Below, in pieces: positions 1-9,549 of a DNA stretch of 60,891 nt. Location: contig NSJM01000006.1 of NCBI GenBank assembly GCA_002634395.1, forward strand, positions 1 through 60,891. The letters run 5' to 3'. The number at the start of each line of letters is the position of its first letter. The stretch's first letter is position 1. The DNA comes from Candidatus Methylomirabilis sp. (GTDB lineage Bacteria > Methylomirabilota > Methylomirabilia > Methylomirabilales > Methylomirabilaceae). Under the pieces are notes generated by a model. That model did not search any database. It worked only from the letters and a program-made list of their open reading frames with translations, and was not told where the DNA came from. Made by a program: the position numbers and the translations under genes.

Positions 1-1020
1 AATCATTTTGTCGTTCCGGTCCCCGCCCAGATGCGAACCGGGGACGACTGGTACCGCGGGACGGCGGATGCCGTCTTCCAGAACCTTCACCTGATCAAGC
101 GGGTTCACCCAAGCGTTGTTGCGGTCTTTGGGGCCGACCATATCTATAAAATGAATATCCGCCAAATGATGGGGTACCACCTGCGGAAGGAGGCAGAGGT
201 CACGGTGGCGGCTCTTCCAGTAGGCATTGAGGAGGCGTCGCATTACGGCGTGATGGAGGCGGACCACGACTGGCGACTTCTCGGCTTTGAGGAGAAGCCC
301 GCACGGCCGAAACCGATCCCGGGGGAATCAGAGCACGCGCTCGTCTCGATGGGCAATTATCTGTTCGAGACAGACCTTCTGCTCCGCGCAGTAGAGGAAG
401 ACGCGCATGACCCCCACAGTACCCACGACTTCGGCAGGGATGTTCTCCCTCGTCTGGTGGCAGAAGGGAGGACGGTGTATGCGTACGACTTCAGGACAAA
501 CCGTATCCCGACCCTGGCGAGAGGAGAAGAGCCGAGCTATTGGCGGGATGTCGGAACCATCGAGGCATACTACGAGGCGAACATGGACCTGCGGGCTGTG
601 AATCCGACCTTTAATCTGTACAACCGGAGCTGGCCGATTCGCACCGTCAGCTACAGCGACCCGCCCGCCAAATTCGTCTTTGATGAGGACGAGCGGCGCG
701 GAATGGCGCTGAACTCCATCGTCGCCGAAGGGACCATCATCAGCGGAAGCCTGGTCCGGAATTCAGTGATCGGCCGTAACGTCCGCATCCACAGCCATTG
801 CCTGATTGAGGACGCGGTGATCATGAATCGGGTTGAAGTCGGAAGGGGCTGTCGAATCCGGCGGGCGATCATTGACAAGAATGTGTTTGTTCAACCAGGA
901 ACCGAGATCGGCTACCATGCAGAAGCCGACCGTGAACGTTACCACGTATCTGACGCTGGTATTGTCGTCGTCGCTCGAAAAGAGCCTGACCAAGCCTGGT
1001 CCATGACCCAATCAGATTAG
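1..1020 (+). CDS. glgC: Glucose-1-phosphate adenylyltransferase, 3' part (5' end outside window)
   Basis: This enzyme makes ADP-glucose from glucose-1-phosphate and ATP for glycogen synthesis in the cytoplasm. The frame is open from base 1; the ATG at base 31 is internal, because the family motif WYRGTADAV follows and codons upstream of it also fit the family. Visible are GADHIYKMN (nucleotide-binding Asp region), FEEKP, the WRDVGTI sugar-phosphate motif and a C-terminal left-handed beta-helix with repeated V-I-x-N/R hexapeptides. About 339 residues are present against roughly 420-430 in the family, so about 90-100 N-terminal residues lie upstream. It converges on the minus-strand sdh operon with only 25 bp between the stop codons. 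Confidence 0.93.
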   Translation, partial: NHFVVPVPAQMRTGDDWYRGTADAVFQNLHLIKRVHPSVVAVFGADHIYKMNIRQMMGYHLRKEAEVTVAALPVGIEEASHYGVMEADHDWRLLGFEEKPARPKPIPGESEHALVSMGNYLFETDLLLRAVEEDAHDPHSTHDFGRDVLPRLVAEGRTVYAYDFRTNRIPTLARGEEPSYWRDVGTIEAYYEANMDLRAVNPTFNLYNRSWPIRTVSYSDPPAKFVFDEDERRGMALNSIVAEGTIISGSLVRNSVIGRNVRIHSHCLIEDAVIMNRVEVGRGCRIRRAIIDKNVFVQPGTEIGYHAEADRERYHVSDAGIVVVARKEPDQAWSMTQSD

Positions 1021-1045
1021 GCCGCGTCTTTCAATGGAGCGGCGA

Positions 1046-1795
1046 CTATCTTTTCCGGGTGAGCTTGCGGATCACCCAGAGGAGCGGGTCGTAGCAATCG
1101 TCTACCACGCGCTCTTTCAGCGGAATGATGGCGTTGTCGGTAATCCGGATCTGCTCCGGGCAGATCTCGGTACAGCACTTGGTGATGTTGCAATAGCCGA
1201 TCCCGGCCTTCGCCCGGAGTATCTCCGTGCGCGAGTGGGTATCCAGCGGGTGCATCTCCAGCGCCGCAATCCGAACGAAGAAGCGGGGTCCGGCAAAGTG
1301 CGGCTTATTTTCTTCGTGGTCGCGGATAACGTGGCAGACATTCTGGCACAGAAAGCACTCGATGCACTTGTGGAATTCCTGCACCCGATCGATGTCCGCC
1401 TGCATCATCCGGTGGGCGCCATCAGGCCCTGGCGGTCGCGGCCTGAAGGCGGGAATCGTCTTAGCGACCTCGTAGTTGAAGGAGACATCGCCTACCAGGT
1501 CCCGGATAATCGGGAAGGCCTTCATGGGGGCGACCGTGATCGGTTCACCGGGAGGAAACAGACTCATCCGGGTCATGCACATGAGTCGCGGCCGGCCGTT
1601 GATTTCGGCACTGCATGAGCCACATTTACCGGCCTTACAATTCCACCGAACTGCCAGATCAGGCGTCTGCGTCGCTTGTAGCCGATGAATCACATCGAGC
1701 AGGACCATTCCCTCCTCGGCCTCCACCCGGTACTCCGTATAATCTCCGGCCCTTGCGTCGCCCCGGAAAAGTCGCAACGTAACAACCGGCATCAT
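1046..1795 (-). CDS. sdhB: Succinate dehydrogenase iron-sulfur subunit
   Basis: This subunit carries electrons from the flavoprotein to quinone in complex II at the inner face of the membrane. All three cluster sites are visible: C53/C58/C61/C73 for [2Fe-2S], C144/C147/C150 with C154 for [4Fe-4S], and C202/C208/C212 (motif CNITKCCTEICP) for [3Fe-4S]. At 249 residues it has the normal length. Its ATG overlaps the sdhA stop in an ATGA junction, so the two are translationally coupled. Gene order on the minus strand is sdhC-sdhA-sdhB. Fumarate reductase FrdB cannot be excluded from sequence alone, but neighbouring mdh and icd genes favour a role in the oxidative TCA cycle. Confidence 0.95.
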   Translation of the reverse strand: MMPVVTLRLFRGDARAGDYTEYRVEAEEGMVLLDVIHRLQATQTPDLAVRWNCKAGKCGSCSAEINGRPRLMCMTRMSLFPPGEPITVAPMKAFPIIRDLVGDVSFNYEVAKTIPAFRPRPPGPDGAHRMMQADIDRVQEFHKCIECFLCQNVCHVIRDHEENKPHFAGPRFFVRIAALEMHPLDTHSRTEILRAKAGIGYCNITKCCTEICPEQIRITDNAIIPLKERVVDDCYDPLLWVIRKLTRKR

Positions 1796-3594
1796 CCTTT
1801 CTCCCTGAGAAGCTGCCTGAGATCCTCGGGCATCTCGAGGATCGGCTCAAGCGAGGTGACGACCGCACCGTCTCGCTTGCAGACAACCACGTTTACTGAA
1901 CCAAATCGTGGATCAGCAGACGGGTAGTCATCCCGCGCATGCCCTCCGCGGCTCTCCTTGCGCTCCAGCGCCGCTCGCGTCACGCATTCCGCCACGGTCA
2001 GCATCGTGCGCAGGTCTAAGGCTGTATGCCATCCGGGATTGTATGCGCGGCCCTCGTCGACGCGAATCTGCGGCAGTCGCTGTCGGTACTGCTCGATTCG
2101 CGCTATCGCTTCCCGCATTTCCGTTTCCTTCCGGATAATCCCCACCAGCGCCTGCATGGTCTCTTGTAACTCAGCCTGAAAGGCGTGAGGATTCTCAGTA
2201 CCCTCACCCTGAAACGGTATCAGGGCCTCGCGCGCGAAAGCGTCAAGTCTGGTCGCCTCTACGGTCGGCATGCCGAAAAGGCTTTTCGCGTACAGCGCCG
2301 CATGCTGACCCGCGCGCCGGCCAAACACCAGGAGGTCGGACAGGGCGTTACCGCCAAGGCGGTTGCCGCCATGCAGTCCCCCCGCGACCTCACCGGCCGC
2401 GTACAAGCCGGGCACCGCTGTTGCTGTTGTCTCCGCGTTAACCCGGATCCCCCCATTCATATAATGAGCGGTCGGTCCGACCTCCATCGGCTCTTTCGTG
2501 ATGTCCACGCCGGCCAGTTCTTTGAACTGGTGATACATCGACGGCAGACGCCGCACGATGTAGTCTGCGGGTCTCCGCGAGGCGATATCCAGGAATACCC
2601 CGCCGTGCGGACTGCCGCGTCCGGCTTTCACTTCTGCGTTGATTGCCCGCGCCACCTCGTCGCGCGGTAACAGATCGGGTGTTCGTCGATTCTGCTTTTT
2701 ATCCGTATACCACCTGTCGGCCTCAGCCTCATTATCAGCGGTCTCGGCCTTGAAGAACTCCGGGATGTATCGGAACATGAAGCGTTCGCCCTTGCTGTTC
2801 CGCAATGTCCCGCCGTCACCGCGCACTCCTTCAGTCACGAGGGTCCCCCGCACCGAGGGCGGCCACACCATCCCGGTCGGGTGAAACTGGTACGATTCCA
2901 TGTCGATCAGGTCCGCGCCCGCATCGAGGGCCAGCATGACGCCGTTTCCGGTGCACTCCCATGAGTTGGAGGTGAACTTCCACAGTTTACCGATTCCGCC
3001 GGTCGCGAGGATTACCGCCTTCGCTCTGAAGACGATGAATTGACCGGTGCTCCGTCTGTATCCGAATGCGCCGCATACTCGGTCGCCGTCTTTCAGCAGA
3101 CGCGTCACGGTGCACTCCATGTAGACCTCGATCCCCTGGGCTACCGCGTGCTGCTGCAGCGTACGGAGCATCTCAAGACCCGTCCGGTCGCCGACGTGGG
3201 CCAGGCGCGCGTAGCGGTGACCGCCGAAGTCGCGTTGCAGGATGAGCCCATCCTTGGTTCGATCGAACACCGCGCCCCACCGCTCCAGTTCCAGGACGCG
3301 GTCCGGCGCCTCCTGGGCGTGGAACTGAGCCATCCGCCAGTTATTCAACATCTTGCCGCCTCGCATCGTATCGCGGAAGTGTACCCGCCAGCTGTCATCC
3401 GAGTAGACGTTGCCGAGAGCCGCCGCGATGCCGCCTTCGGCCATGACCGTATGGGCCTTACCCAGAAGCGATTTACTGATGAGACCTACAGAAACACCCT
3501 GTGCCTTGGCTTCGATGGCGGCGCGCAGACCCGCGCCTCCCGCGCCGATGATCAGCACATCATGCTCATAGGTCTCGTACTGTTCCGGCGGCAT
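1792..3594 (-). CDS. sdhA: Succinate dehydrogenase flavoprotein subunit
   Basis: This is the FAD-containing catalytic subunit oxidising succinate to fumarate. An N-terminal dinucleotide fold (IIGAGGAGLRAA) is followed by KAHTVMAEGGIAAALG. His48 there matches the residue that binds FAD covalently in the family. The active-site region LVTEGVRGDGG and the C-terminal FAD motif HGGNRLGGNALSDLLVFGRRAG are intact. The length is 600 residues, as usual. The start ATG overlaps the sdhC stop in a TAATG junction, and the end overlaps sdhB, so all three genes are probably one transcript. Confidence 0.96.
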   Translation of the reverse strand: MPPEQYETYEHDVLIIGAGGAGLRAAIEAKAQGVSVGLISKSLLGKAHTVMAEGGIAAALGNVYSDDSWRVHFRDTMRGGKMLNNWRMAQFHAQEAPDRVLELERWGAVFDRTKDGLILQRDFGGHRYARLAHVGDRTGLEMLRTLQQHAVAQGIEVYMECTVTRLLKDGDRVCGAFGYRRSTGQFIVFRAKAVILATGGIGKLWKFTSNSWECTGNGVMLALDAGADLIDMESYQFHPTGMVWPPSVRGTLVTEGVRGDGGTLRNSKGERFMFRYIPEFFKAETADNEAEADRWYTDKKQNRRTPDLLPRDEVARAINAEVKAGRGSPHGGVFLDIASRRPADYIVRRLPSMYHQFKELAGVDITKEPMEVGPTAHYMNGGIRVNAETTATAVPGLYAAGEVAGGLHGGNRLGGNALSDLLVFGRRAGQHAALYAKSLFGMPTVEATRLDAFAREALIPFQGEGTENPHAFQAELQETMQALVGIIRKETEMREAIARIEQYRQRLPQIRVDEGRAYNPGWHTALDLRTMLTVAECVTRAALERKESRGGHARDDYPSADPRFGSVNVVVCKRDGAVVTSLEPILEMPEDLRQLLREKG

Positions 3595-4337
3595 TAGAAC
3601 AATCTCACATCGCTGATGATGCCCATCGACAGGAGGCGGACATACAGATCGGTTAATCCCACGGAAAAGAGACTGACCCAGAACCAGACATGGTGATACT
3701 CATTCAGACGGCTGACCTGATTCCAGAGGGCATGCCGATTGGGGCAATGTGAGAAACAGTCAAGCCGCCCGCCGATGAGATGTCGAAAGGAATGACAGGA
3801 GGTCAGGTAGAGACTGAGAAACACGGCGTTGGCCACCATCACAAACGAGCCCGCCCCTGCGCCGAATCGGCCGTCAAAGACGACGCTGCGGGCGGCGTGA
3901 TACCACAAAATGATCAACTCGACTGTGGCGAGGTAGAGAAAATAGCGATGGAGGTTCAGGAGAATCAGGGGAAATCGGGATTCCCCCGTATAGCCGGCCC
4001 GCGCGTCAGCAACCGCGCAGGCCGGCGGAGACAGTAAGAGAGAGCGATGGACGGCCTTCCGGAAGTAGTAGCAACTGAAGCGAAAGCCCGCTGGGGCCCA
4101 CAGAATCAAAAAGGCCGGCGAGAGCGGCCACCATTCGGGTTTGGCGAACGTCGGATAGAAGGGTGAAAAGTAGTTCTTGTACTCATAGTGGGTTCCCTGG
4201 AGGGCCGCCCAGGCCGTATAGACCATGAACCCGCCCAGCGCCGATACGATCAGCATCGGCTGCAGCCACCAGATCTCTCGTCGCGCAGTTGCTGCCATAG
4301 CCTGTCCCATCCGGTCGTTCAGCCGCTCTTCGGTCAT
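3594..4337 (-). CDS. sdhC: Succinate dehydrogenase membrane anchor / cytochrome b subunit
   Basis: This 247-residue integral membrane protein has about five hydrophobic segments and several histidines within or next to them (HRYFLYLATVELIILWYH, SCHSFRHLIGG, NEYHHVWFW) that could ligate heme b. Its position directly before sdhA and sdhB supports a role as the quinone-reducing anchor of complex II. It resembles the single large anchor type rather than the small SdhC/SdhD pair of proteobacteria, and no separate sdhD is present. I chose the ATG at 4337 because a GGGAGG ribosome site lies immediately upstream; the longer TTG-started frame would overlap that site. Confidence 0.85.
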   Translation of the reverse strand: MTEERLNDRMGQAMAATARREIWWLQPMLIVSALGGFMVYTAWAALQGTHYEYKNYFSPFYPTFAKPEWWPLSPAFLILWAPAGFRFSCYYFRKAVHRSLLLSPPACAVADARAGYTGESRFPLILLNLHRYFLYLATVELIILWYHAARSVVFDGRFGAGAGSFVMVANAVFLSLYLTSCHSFRHLIGGRLDCFSHCPNRHALWNQVSRLNEYHHVWFWVSLFSVGLTDLYVRLLSMGIISDVRLF

Positions 4338-4379
4338 GTGCCTCCCAGGGGTCAACGGTTGCGCCGTCGACCGGGCTGA

Positions 4380-4664
4380 CTACTTTTTCTTTGCGGGTCG
4401 ACTTGGCCTTGAGCCTTTCGTCTGCTTCGTCCGCTGCTCCATCTGCTCTATCTTCGCCTTCACCTCCTCCAGTTCCTTTGTCATCGCCTCATTCTCACCC
4501 TTCAGTACCACGATCTCGGCTTTGAGATCGACATTTTCCTTCTGAAGGTTTGTGACCTGCTCTTTCAGTTGTTCATTCTCTTTCTTCATCTCCTGCCCGC
4601 AGCCTGCGACCAACAGCCCTACGGCCAGCACCAACGCACCTAGGTATCTGCCTCTCGGTTGCAT
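4380..4664 (-). CDS. Small coiled-coil lipoprotein
   Basis: This is a 94-residue protein of unknown function. It begins with a short basic segment and a hydrophobic stretch ending in LLVAGC, a good lipobox, so it is probably lipid-anchored at the cell envelope. The mature part is almost entirely heptad-rich, charged helix (repeated KEN, LKGEN, LEEVKAKIEQM) and ends in a Lys/Arg/Pro tail. It is comparable in shape, though not demonstrably homologous, to Lpp-like envelope lipoproteins. The start is set at 4664 by an AGGAGG site about 10 bases upstream. It lies between sdhC and mdh on the same strand. Confidence 0.75.
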   Translation of the reverse strand: MQPRGRYLGALVLAVGLLVAGCGQEMKKENEQLKEQVTNLQKENVDLKAEIVVLKGENEAMTKELEEVKAKIEQMEQRTKQTKGSRPSRPAKKK

Positions 4665-4713
4665 CACGATCCGTCCTCCTCTTCTTAAGGATTTACAGTA
4701 TACGATGCACACT

Positions 4714-5643
4714 TCAGAGTTTCAGGATGTCGACCAGCTCCTTCACGGCGGCCGCCGACCGGTTCAGGGCAGCCGTCTCAGCGGGTGTCAGCCGGATTTC
4801 GACGATCTGCTCAACGCCGGCAGCGCCCAGCTTAACCGGGACACCGACGCATAACCCGTGTATTCCGTACTCCCCTTCCAGATAGACACAGCAGGACAGG
4901 ATCTTCTTCTTATCCTTGATGATCGCCTCCGCCATCTCCACGACTGAGGCGCCAGGCGCGTAATACGCACTTCCCGTTCCAAGTAGCGCCAGAATCTCCC
5001 CTCCACCAGAGGCCGTTCGCTTCACCAGCGCCTCGACGCGGTCTGGCGGCAGCAGCTCAGTAATCGGAATCCCGGCAACCGTGGAGAACCGGGGCAAGGG
5101 AACCATCGTGTCGCCATGGCCGCCGAGTACGCAGGCATGAACATTCTCAACAGAGACCAGAAGCTCCTGCGCGATAAAGGTCCGAAATCGCGCGGCATCC
5201 AGTACGCCCGCCATACCAATGACCCGCTCACGAGCAAAACCGCTTCGCTTGAGCGCCAGTTGAGTCATCGCGTCAAGCGGGTTACTGACGATGATAAGGA
5301 TAGAGTTCGGCGAGCGGGCCACAACCTGCTCGATCACCTCGCCTACGATCCTGGCGTTCGTGTGGAGCAGATCGTCCCGACTCATCCCCGGCTTTCTGGC
5401 AATGCCGGCCGTCACAACCACGATGTCGGAGTCGGCGGTGTCCCGATAGTCCTTCGTGCCGATAATCCGGCTGTCCGATCCCAGAATCGGACCCGTCTGG
5501 AGCAGGTCCAGCCCCCGTCCATGCTGGACGCTCTCCAGGATATCACACAGCACCACATCGGCCAGCTCTTTTGCGACAAGATACTGACCAACGGTACCTC
5601 CGACGTTGCCGGCGCCACCAACGACAGTCACCTTCGGTCGCAT
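4714..5643 (-). CDS. mdh: Malate dehydrogenase (LDH-like type)
   Basis: This enzyme interconverts malate and oxaloacetate with NAD. The 309-residue protein starts with the Rossmann motif [16 protein letters not shown], has the acidic residue for NAD after the second strand (VVLCDI), the Arg-containing loop ([11 protein letters not shown]), [11 protein letters not shown] and the catalytic His segment [11 protein letters not shown]. This is the MDH subtype related to lactate dehydrogenase. I start it at 5643, where a GGAGGGG site stands upstream, rather than at the longer frame at 5670. It lies in the TCA block between sdh and icd. Confidence 0.93.
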   Translation of the reverse strand: MRPKVTVVGGAGNVGGTVGQYLVAKELADVVLCDILESVQHGRGLDLLQTGPILGSDSRIIGTKDYRDTADSDIVVVTAGIARKPGMSRDDLLHTNARIVGEVIEQVVARSPNSILIIVSNPLDAMTQLALKRSGFARERVIGMAGVLDAARFRTFIAQELLVSVENVHACVLGGHGDTMVPLPRFSTVAGIPITELLPPDRVEALVKRTASGGGEILALLGTGSAYYAPGASVVEMAEAIIKDKKKILSCCVYLEGEYGIHGLCVGVPVKLGAAGVEQIVEIRLTPAETAALNRSAAAVKELVDILKL

Positions 5644-5662
5644 CAGCCCCCCCTCCAGTTCA

Positions 5663-5722
5663 GGGTTCATAGTTCACAGTTCACAGATACGCTCTTCGGC
5701 CTCTTCTCTGAACTATAAACGA
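5663..5722. repeat. Short GTTCA-type intergenic repeats between icd and mdh
   Basis: The 98-bp space between the icd stop and the mdh start holds tandem copies of a 7-8 base unit (GTTCATA/GTTCACA) followed by inverse copies (GAACTATAAAC, GACGAAC). They could pair as a loose hairpin. The same style of repeat recurs near 18411, 23397, 31409, 31951, 39081, 45141 and 52451. Confidence 0.5.
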
Positions 5723-5741
5723 CGAACTGCTCTTCCCAGCC

Positions 5742-7160
5742 CTAGCCCATCTGCTCGATGACTGCTGTGGCGAATTCGGAACACTTCAGCTCCTTGACAT
5801 CAGTGGCCCCCTCGGCACGCAGCAGTCTGGCAAAGTCATAGGTGACCTGTCTCCGAGCAATGGTCTCCTCCAGTCCCCGAACCACCAGGTCCGCCGCCTC
5901 GTCCCAGCCCAGATGTCGCAGCATCATCTCACCGGAGAGGATGACCGAGCCGGGATTCACCTTGTCCAGATCGGCGTATTTCGGCGCCGTGCCATGCGTC
6001 GCTTCAAAGATCGCGTGACCGGTACGATAGTTGATATTTCCCCCTGGAGCAATTCCGATCCCACCAATCTGGGCGGCAAGCGCGTCCGACAGGTAATCGC
6101 CGTTCAGATTCAGCGTCGCAATCACGTCGAACTCATCGGCCCGTGTGAGTGTCTGCTGCAGCGTGATGTCGGCAATCGAATCCTTGATCAACAGCTTACG
6201 CTTCCACTGCCCATCGCCGTGCGTCGGCCACAGCCTCATGGCAGCCTCGACCTCCTTGCAGGCTATCGCCTGCCGGTCTGGTGTCATATCTTTGTAGCCG
6301 GGCTCGATGGCCAGGGCATGCTCCTCAACCGTGAGGGCGGACTGTTTCTCTTGGTTATCGAGAATCCAGCTCTCTCGGAGGCTAACCGTCTCGTGTCGGT
6401 ACTTGTCGGCCGACAGGGCATACCCCCAGTCCCGAAAGGCGCCCTCTGTAAACTTCATGATGTTCCCCTTGTGGACCATCGTCACGGACTTCCGCTCATG
6501 TCGGAGCGCGTATTGAATTGCTGCGTCAATCAGCCGCTCGCTCCCTTCCCGGCTGACCGGTTTAATCCCAATTGCGGAGCTCTCCGGGAAGCGGATCTTC
6601 TTGACCCCCATCTCGTCCTGAAGGAAGGCAATCACCTTCTTGACCTCCGGCGATTCCGCATCCCACTCAATACCGGCGTAGATATCCTCTGTATTCTCTC
6701 GAAAGATCACCACGTCGACCAAATCAGGGCGCTTCACAGGGCTCGGAACGCCGCGAATGTATCGAACCGGCCTGAGACAAACATACAGATCGAGGAGTTG
6801 GCGGAGCGCCACGTTCAGGCTCCGGATACCGCCGCCCACGGGGGTCGTCAGCGGTCCCTTGATCCCGACTACATACGTGTGGAAGGCGGCAATAGTCTCC
6901 TCAGGTAACCAGGTTTTGAGGGTATTAAACGCCTTCTCACCCGCATAGACCTCGAACCAGATAATACGACGCCGGCCGCCATAGGCACGTGTCACCGCCG
7001 CATCGAATACACGGATCGAGGCGCGCCAGATATCTCGCCCTGTCCCATCACCCTCGATGAATGGGATGATCGGATTATCCGGGACGATCAACCGGCCATC
7101 CTCCACAGTAATCGCACAGCCCTCTTTCACCGGCTGAAGCCCTTCATGTCGCTCTATCAT
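5742..7160 (-). CDS. icd: NADP-type isocitrate dehydrogenase
   Basis: This enzyme oxidatively decarboxylates isocitrate to 2-oxoglutarate. The 472-residue protein shows [14 protein letters not shown] near the N-terminus, [13 protein letters not shown] (the substrate-binding Ser/Asn/Arg segment), [28 protein letters not shown] and the C-terminal [16 protein letters not shown] cofactor motif. It is longer than the roughly 416-residue E. coli enzyme because of an insertion around residues 285-330, as in the cyanobacterial type. The start at 7160 follows a GGGAGAGG site. It is the promoter-proximal gene of the icd-mdh pair. Confidence 0.94.
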   Translation of the reverse strand: MIERHEGLQPVKEGCAITVEDGRLIVPDNPIIPFIEGDGTGRDIWRASIRVFDAAVTRAYGGRRRIIWFEVYAGEKAFNTLKTWLPEETIAAFHTYVVGIKGPLTTPVGGGIRSLNVALRQLLDLYVCLRPVRYIRGVPSPVKRPDLVDVVIFRENTEDIYAGIEWDAESPEVKKVIAFLQDEMGVKKIRFPESSAIGIKPVSREGSERLIDAAIQYALRHERKSVTMVHKGNIMKFTEGAFRDWGYALSADKYRHETVSLRESWILDNQEKQSALTVEEHALAIEPGYKDMTPDRQAIACKEVEAAMRLWPTHGDGQWKRKLLIKDSIADITLQQTLTRADEFDVIATLNLNGDYLSDALAAQIGGIGIAPGGNINYRTGHAIFEATHGTAPKYADLDKVNPGSVILSGEMMLRHLGWDEAADLVVRGLEETIARRQVTYDFARLLRAEGATDVKELKCSEFATAVIEQMG

Positions 7161-7368
7161 CGACCTCTCCCTGACCAGCATCCGCCCTCGTTTACCAACC
7201 TCGCCCACAAGTAGGCGTAACAGGCCCTTTGATCCGCCAGTGTTACCAAAAGATTATGTGTGAGGAACACGCGAAGAGAGGACTCACGAAGACCTTTTAA
7301 CTCTTGACAGGCGCACGCTAACACGAACGCCGGAGGGGTGTCAAGTCATCGCGCTCGACACCCACGCC

Positions 7369-7881
7369 TCAACTCTTATCAGTAAGCAACTCGGTATATA
7401 TGGCAAGGTCGGCGGCAGAGAAGCAGACAAAGATTACCTCTTTTACTACCTGTTCTCCCGCAACACAATCGCGAACCGTTTCCACAGCAACCCGCGCAGC
7501 CGATTCCTTCGGGTATCCATAGGCACCGGTACTGATACACGGAAAGGCCACACTGGTCAGCCCGGCATCGGCGGCCAGCCGTAACGATCTGATGTAGCAG
7601 GAAGCGAGAACCTCCTGCTCACCGTGAGAGCCCCCTCGCCATATCGGACCAACGGTATGGATGACATACTTCGCAGGCAGCCGATAGCCCTTCGTGATCT
7701 TGGCATCGCCCGGATGGCACCCACCCAGCGAACGACACTCGGCCAGCAATCCAGGCCCGGCGGCTCGGTGGATCGCGCCATCTACTCCACCTCCGCCAAG
7801 CAACGACGAATTTGCGGCATTCACTATCGCATCGACAGCCAGTGTTGCAATATCGGCCTGCACTGCTCTCAGAATCGCCAC
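7369..7881 (-). CDS. Macro-domain protein (ADP-ribose / O-acetyl-ADP-ribose hydrolase type)
   Basis: This single-domain protein of about 170 residues belongs to the MacroD/YmdB-type family that binds ADP-ribose and often removes it from proteins or O-acetyl-ADP-ribose. The signature is complete: [27 protein letters not shown], the [19 protein letters not shown] segment, and [12 protein letters not shown] for the phosphate-binding loop. I chose the GTG at 7881 because GGAGG lies six bases before it; a frame open to 7920 also exists. It stands alone between icd and the osmolyte transporter, and its substrate is not evident. Confidence 0.87.
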   Translation of the reverse strand: MAILRAVQADIATLAVDAIVNAANSSLLGGGGVDGAIHRAAGPGLLAECRSLGGCHPGDAKITKGYRLPAKYVIHTVGPIWRGGSHGEQEVLASCYIRSLRLAADAGLTSVAFPCISTGAYGYPKESAARVAVETVRDCVAGEQVVKEVIFVCFSAADLAIYTELLTDKS

Positions 7882-8004
7882 TCTGACCTCCGTTACTGAA
7901 AGAGACTCCAACGAAGTCACAGAATGGTAATTCCCGAACGTGCGAGTGTCAAGGGAAACGGAGGAACCTGCGACGATGGCAACCTCGCCTTGTCAACCGG
8001 ACAT

Positions 8005-9549
8005 CTACGGCGATTGAAGAACCGTATCAAGGAACTCCCGCGCGACGACAGTAACATCGCGGCGGCTGACATCCACATCGTAGTTCATCTGCCGCATCGC
8101 CTCCTCCGAGATCCGTCCCGCTAATCGTTCGATCGCCGTCCGAAGCTCCGGGTGGGCGGCCAACGTCTCCGTTCGCACAACGGGGATGGCGTGGTAGGGT
8201 GGGAAGTAGCGCCGGTCATCCTCGAGCATGTAGAGATCGAGTCCCTTGATCAGCCCACTGGTCGCCTCTCCGGCGATCAGATCGACGGAGCCGCCGGCGA
8301 GTGCCCGATAGCTCAGCGTGAGATCCATCACATGCGGCGTCCCGGCGAATCGCAGCCCGTAGGTCCGTACCAGTCCTTTATAGCCGTCCTCGCGTTCCAG
8401 GAATTCGTATCCGAAGGCAGCCTTCCAGCCCGGTGTATGGGGCGCCGCGTCGCTGATCGTGGTAAGGTTGAGGCGCTGCGCATCTGCCGCACGGATGAGG
8501 ATCGCAAAGGTGTTGTTGAAGCCGAGCGGCGACAGCACCGCACGGCCGGTCGCCGCATATGCTGCGGTGACGCGCTCAAGCACGTCCACATGATCCCGCA
8601 ATACCGGCTGATGAAAGATCGCGGTCAGGGCCGTTCCCGTATACTCGACGTAGGCGTCGATGGCGCCGGACTGCAGTGCCTGATCGCTGATAAACGTACC
8701 GCCCAGATTGAGGCGGCGTTCGACGCTGAGATCGGTCGTCCGCTCGATCACCTGGGCCAGCAGCTCGCCGAGGATCACCTGCTCTGAAAAATTCTTCGAT
8801 CCGACAATAACCCTGGAGCCCCAGCGTCCTGAGACAGCATAGCCGCCCATGACGATCAGCAGCAGTACGACACCCCCGACCGTCATCGCACGGGTCGTCA
8901 CGCGCCGCGATCGGGCGGCCCCCGGCGTCATGGCGCGCTCCAACCATCCAAGTGATGCGTCCACCGCAAGGGCGAGGAGCGCGGCCGGCACCGCACCGGC
9001 CAGGATCAGGGTCGGCTCGGTCATGGAGAGGCCCCGGAAGATATAATCGCCGAGCCCGCCGGCGCCGATGGCAGCGGCAATTGTGGCCGCTCCCACGCCG
9101 ACCACTGCCGCCACTCGCACTCCCGCCACCATCGTCGGCATCGCCAGCGGCAGTTCAACCTGCAGCAGTAACTGTTGCGGCGTCATCCCCAGGGCTACCC
9201 CCGCATCCCGCGCAGCCCGATCGATCCCCTGGATACCGGCGACCGTGTTGCGCATGATCGGTAGTAGCGCATAGAGAATGAGCACGAGCAGCGCGCTTCT
9301 GGCGCCGACCCCTCCAAGAAGAGGCAGCGCCACCAGGAACCCGAACATGGCAAGGCTGGGCACCGTCTGGGCGATATTAGCGAAGGTCAGCAGCGCGGTA
9401 CCCAGTCGAGGACGCCGTGTCGCCACGATCCCGAGCGGCACCGCGATGGCGATCGCCGCGATAGTCGCGACCAGTGTAAGCGTGAGATGCTGAGCAATGG
9501 CGCCCAGCATGTCGGCCCGATGAGCGATCCAGAAGCTAAGCAGATTCAT
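8005..9549 (-). CDS. Osmoprotectant ABC importer, fused permease and substrate-binding protein (OpuF type)
   Basis: The 514-residue protein joins two domains. Residues 1-210 form the permease with about six membrane segments and the EAA-like loop GIDRAARDAGVALGMTPQQLLLQVELP. Residues about 245-514 form an extracytoplasmic binding domain (VGSKNFSEQVILGELLAQVIE, YVEYTGTALTAIF, PYHAIPVVRTETL) of the glycine betaine/choline family. It therefore resembles OpuF systems in which the binding protein is tethered to the channel. It overlaps the end of the ATPase gene by 14 bp. The ligand is probably betaine, choline or a similar solute; this is inferred from family only. Confidence 0.88.
   Translation of the reverse strand: MNLLSFWIAHRADMLGAIAQHLTLTLVATIAAIAIAVPLGIVATRRPRLGTALLTFANIAQTVPSLAMFGFLVALPLLGGVGARSALLVLILYALLPIMRNTVAGIQGIDRAARDAGVALGMTPQQLLLQVELPLAMPTMVAGVRVAAVVGVGAATIAAAIGAGGLGDYIFRGLSMTEPTLILAGAVPAALLALAVDASLGWLERAMTPGAARSRRVTTRAMTVGGVVLLLIVMGGYAVSGRWGSRVIVGSKNFSEQVILGELLAQVIERTTDLSVERRLNLGGTFISDQALQSGAIDAYVEYTGTALTAIFHQPVLRDHVDVLERVTAAYAATGRAVLSPLGFNNTFAILIRAADAQRLNLTTISDAAPHTPGWKAAFGYEFLEREDGYKGLVRTYGLRFAGTPHVMDLTLSYRALAGGSVDLIAGEATSGLIKGLDLYMLEDDRRYFPPYHAIPVVRTETLAAHPELRTAIERLAGRISEEAMRQMNYDVDVSRRDVTVVAREFLDTVLQSP

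Noticed and set aside
1034-1618. Plus-strand frame of 194 codons downstream of glgC
   Set aside because: Antisense to sdhB, whose cluster cysteines are unmistakable.
5913-6908. Plus-strand frame of 331 codons
   Set aside because: Antisense shadow of icd, without family resemblance.
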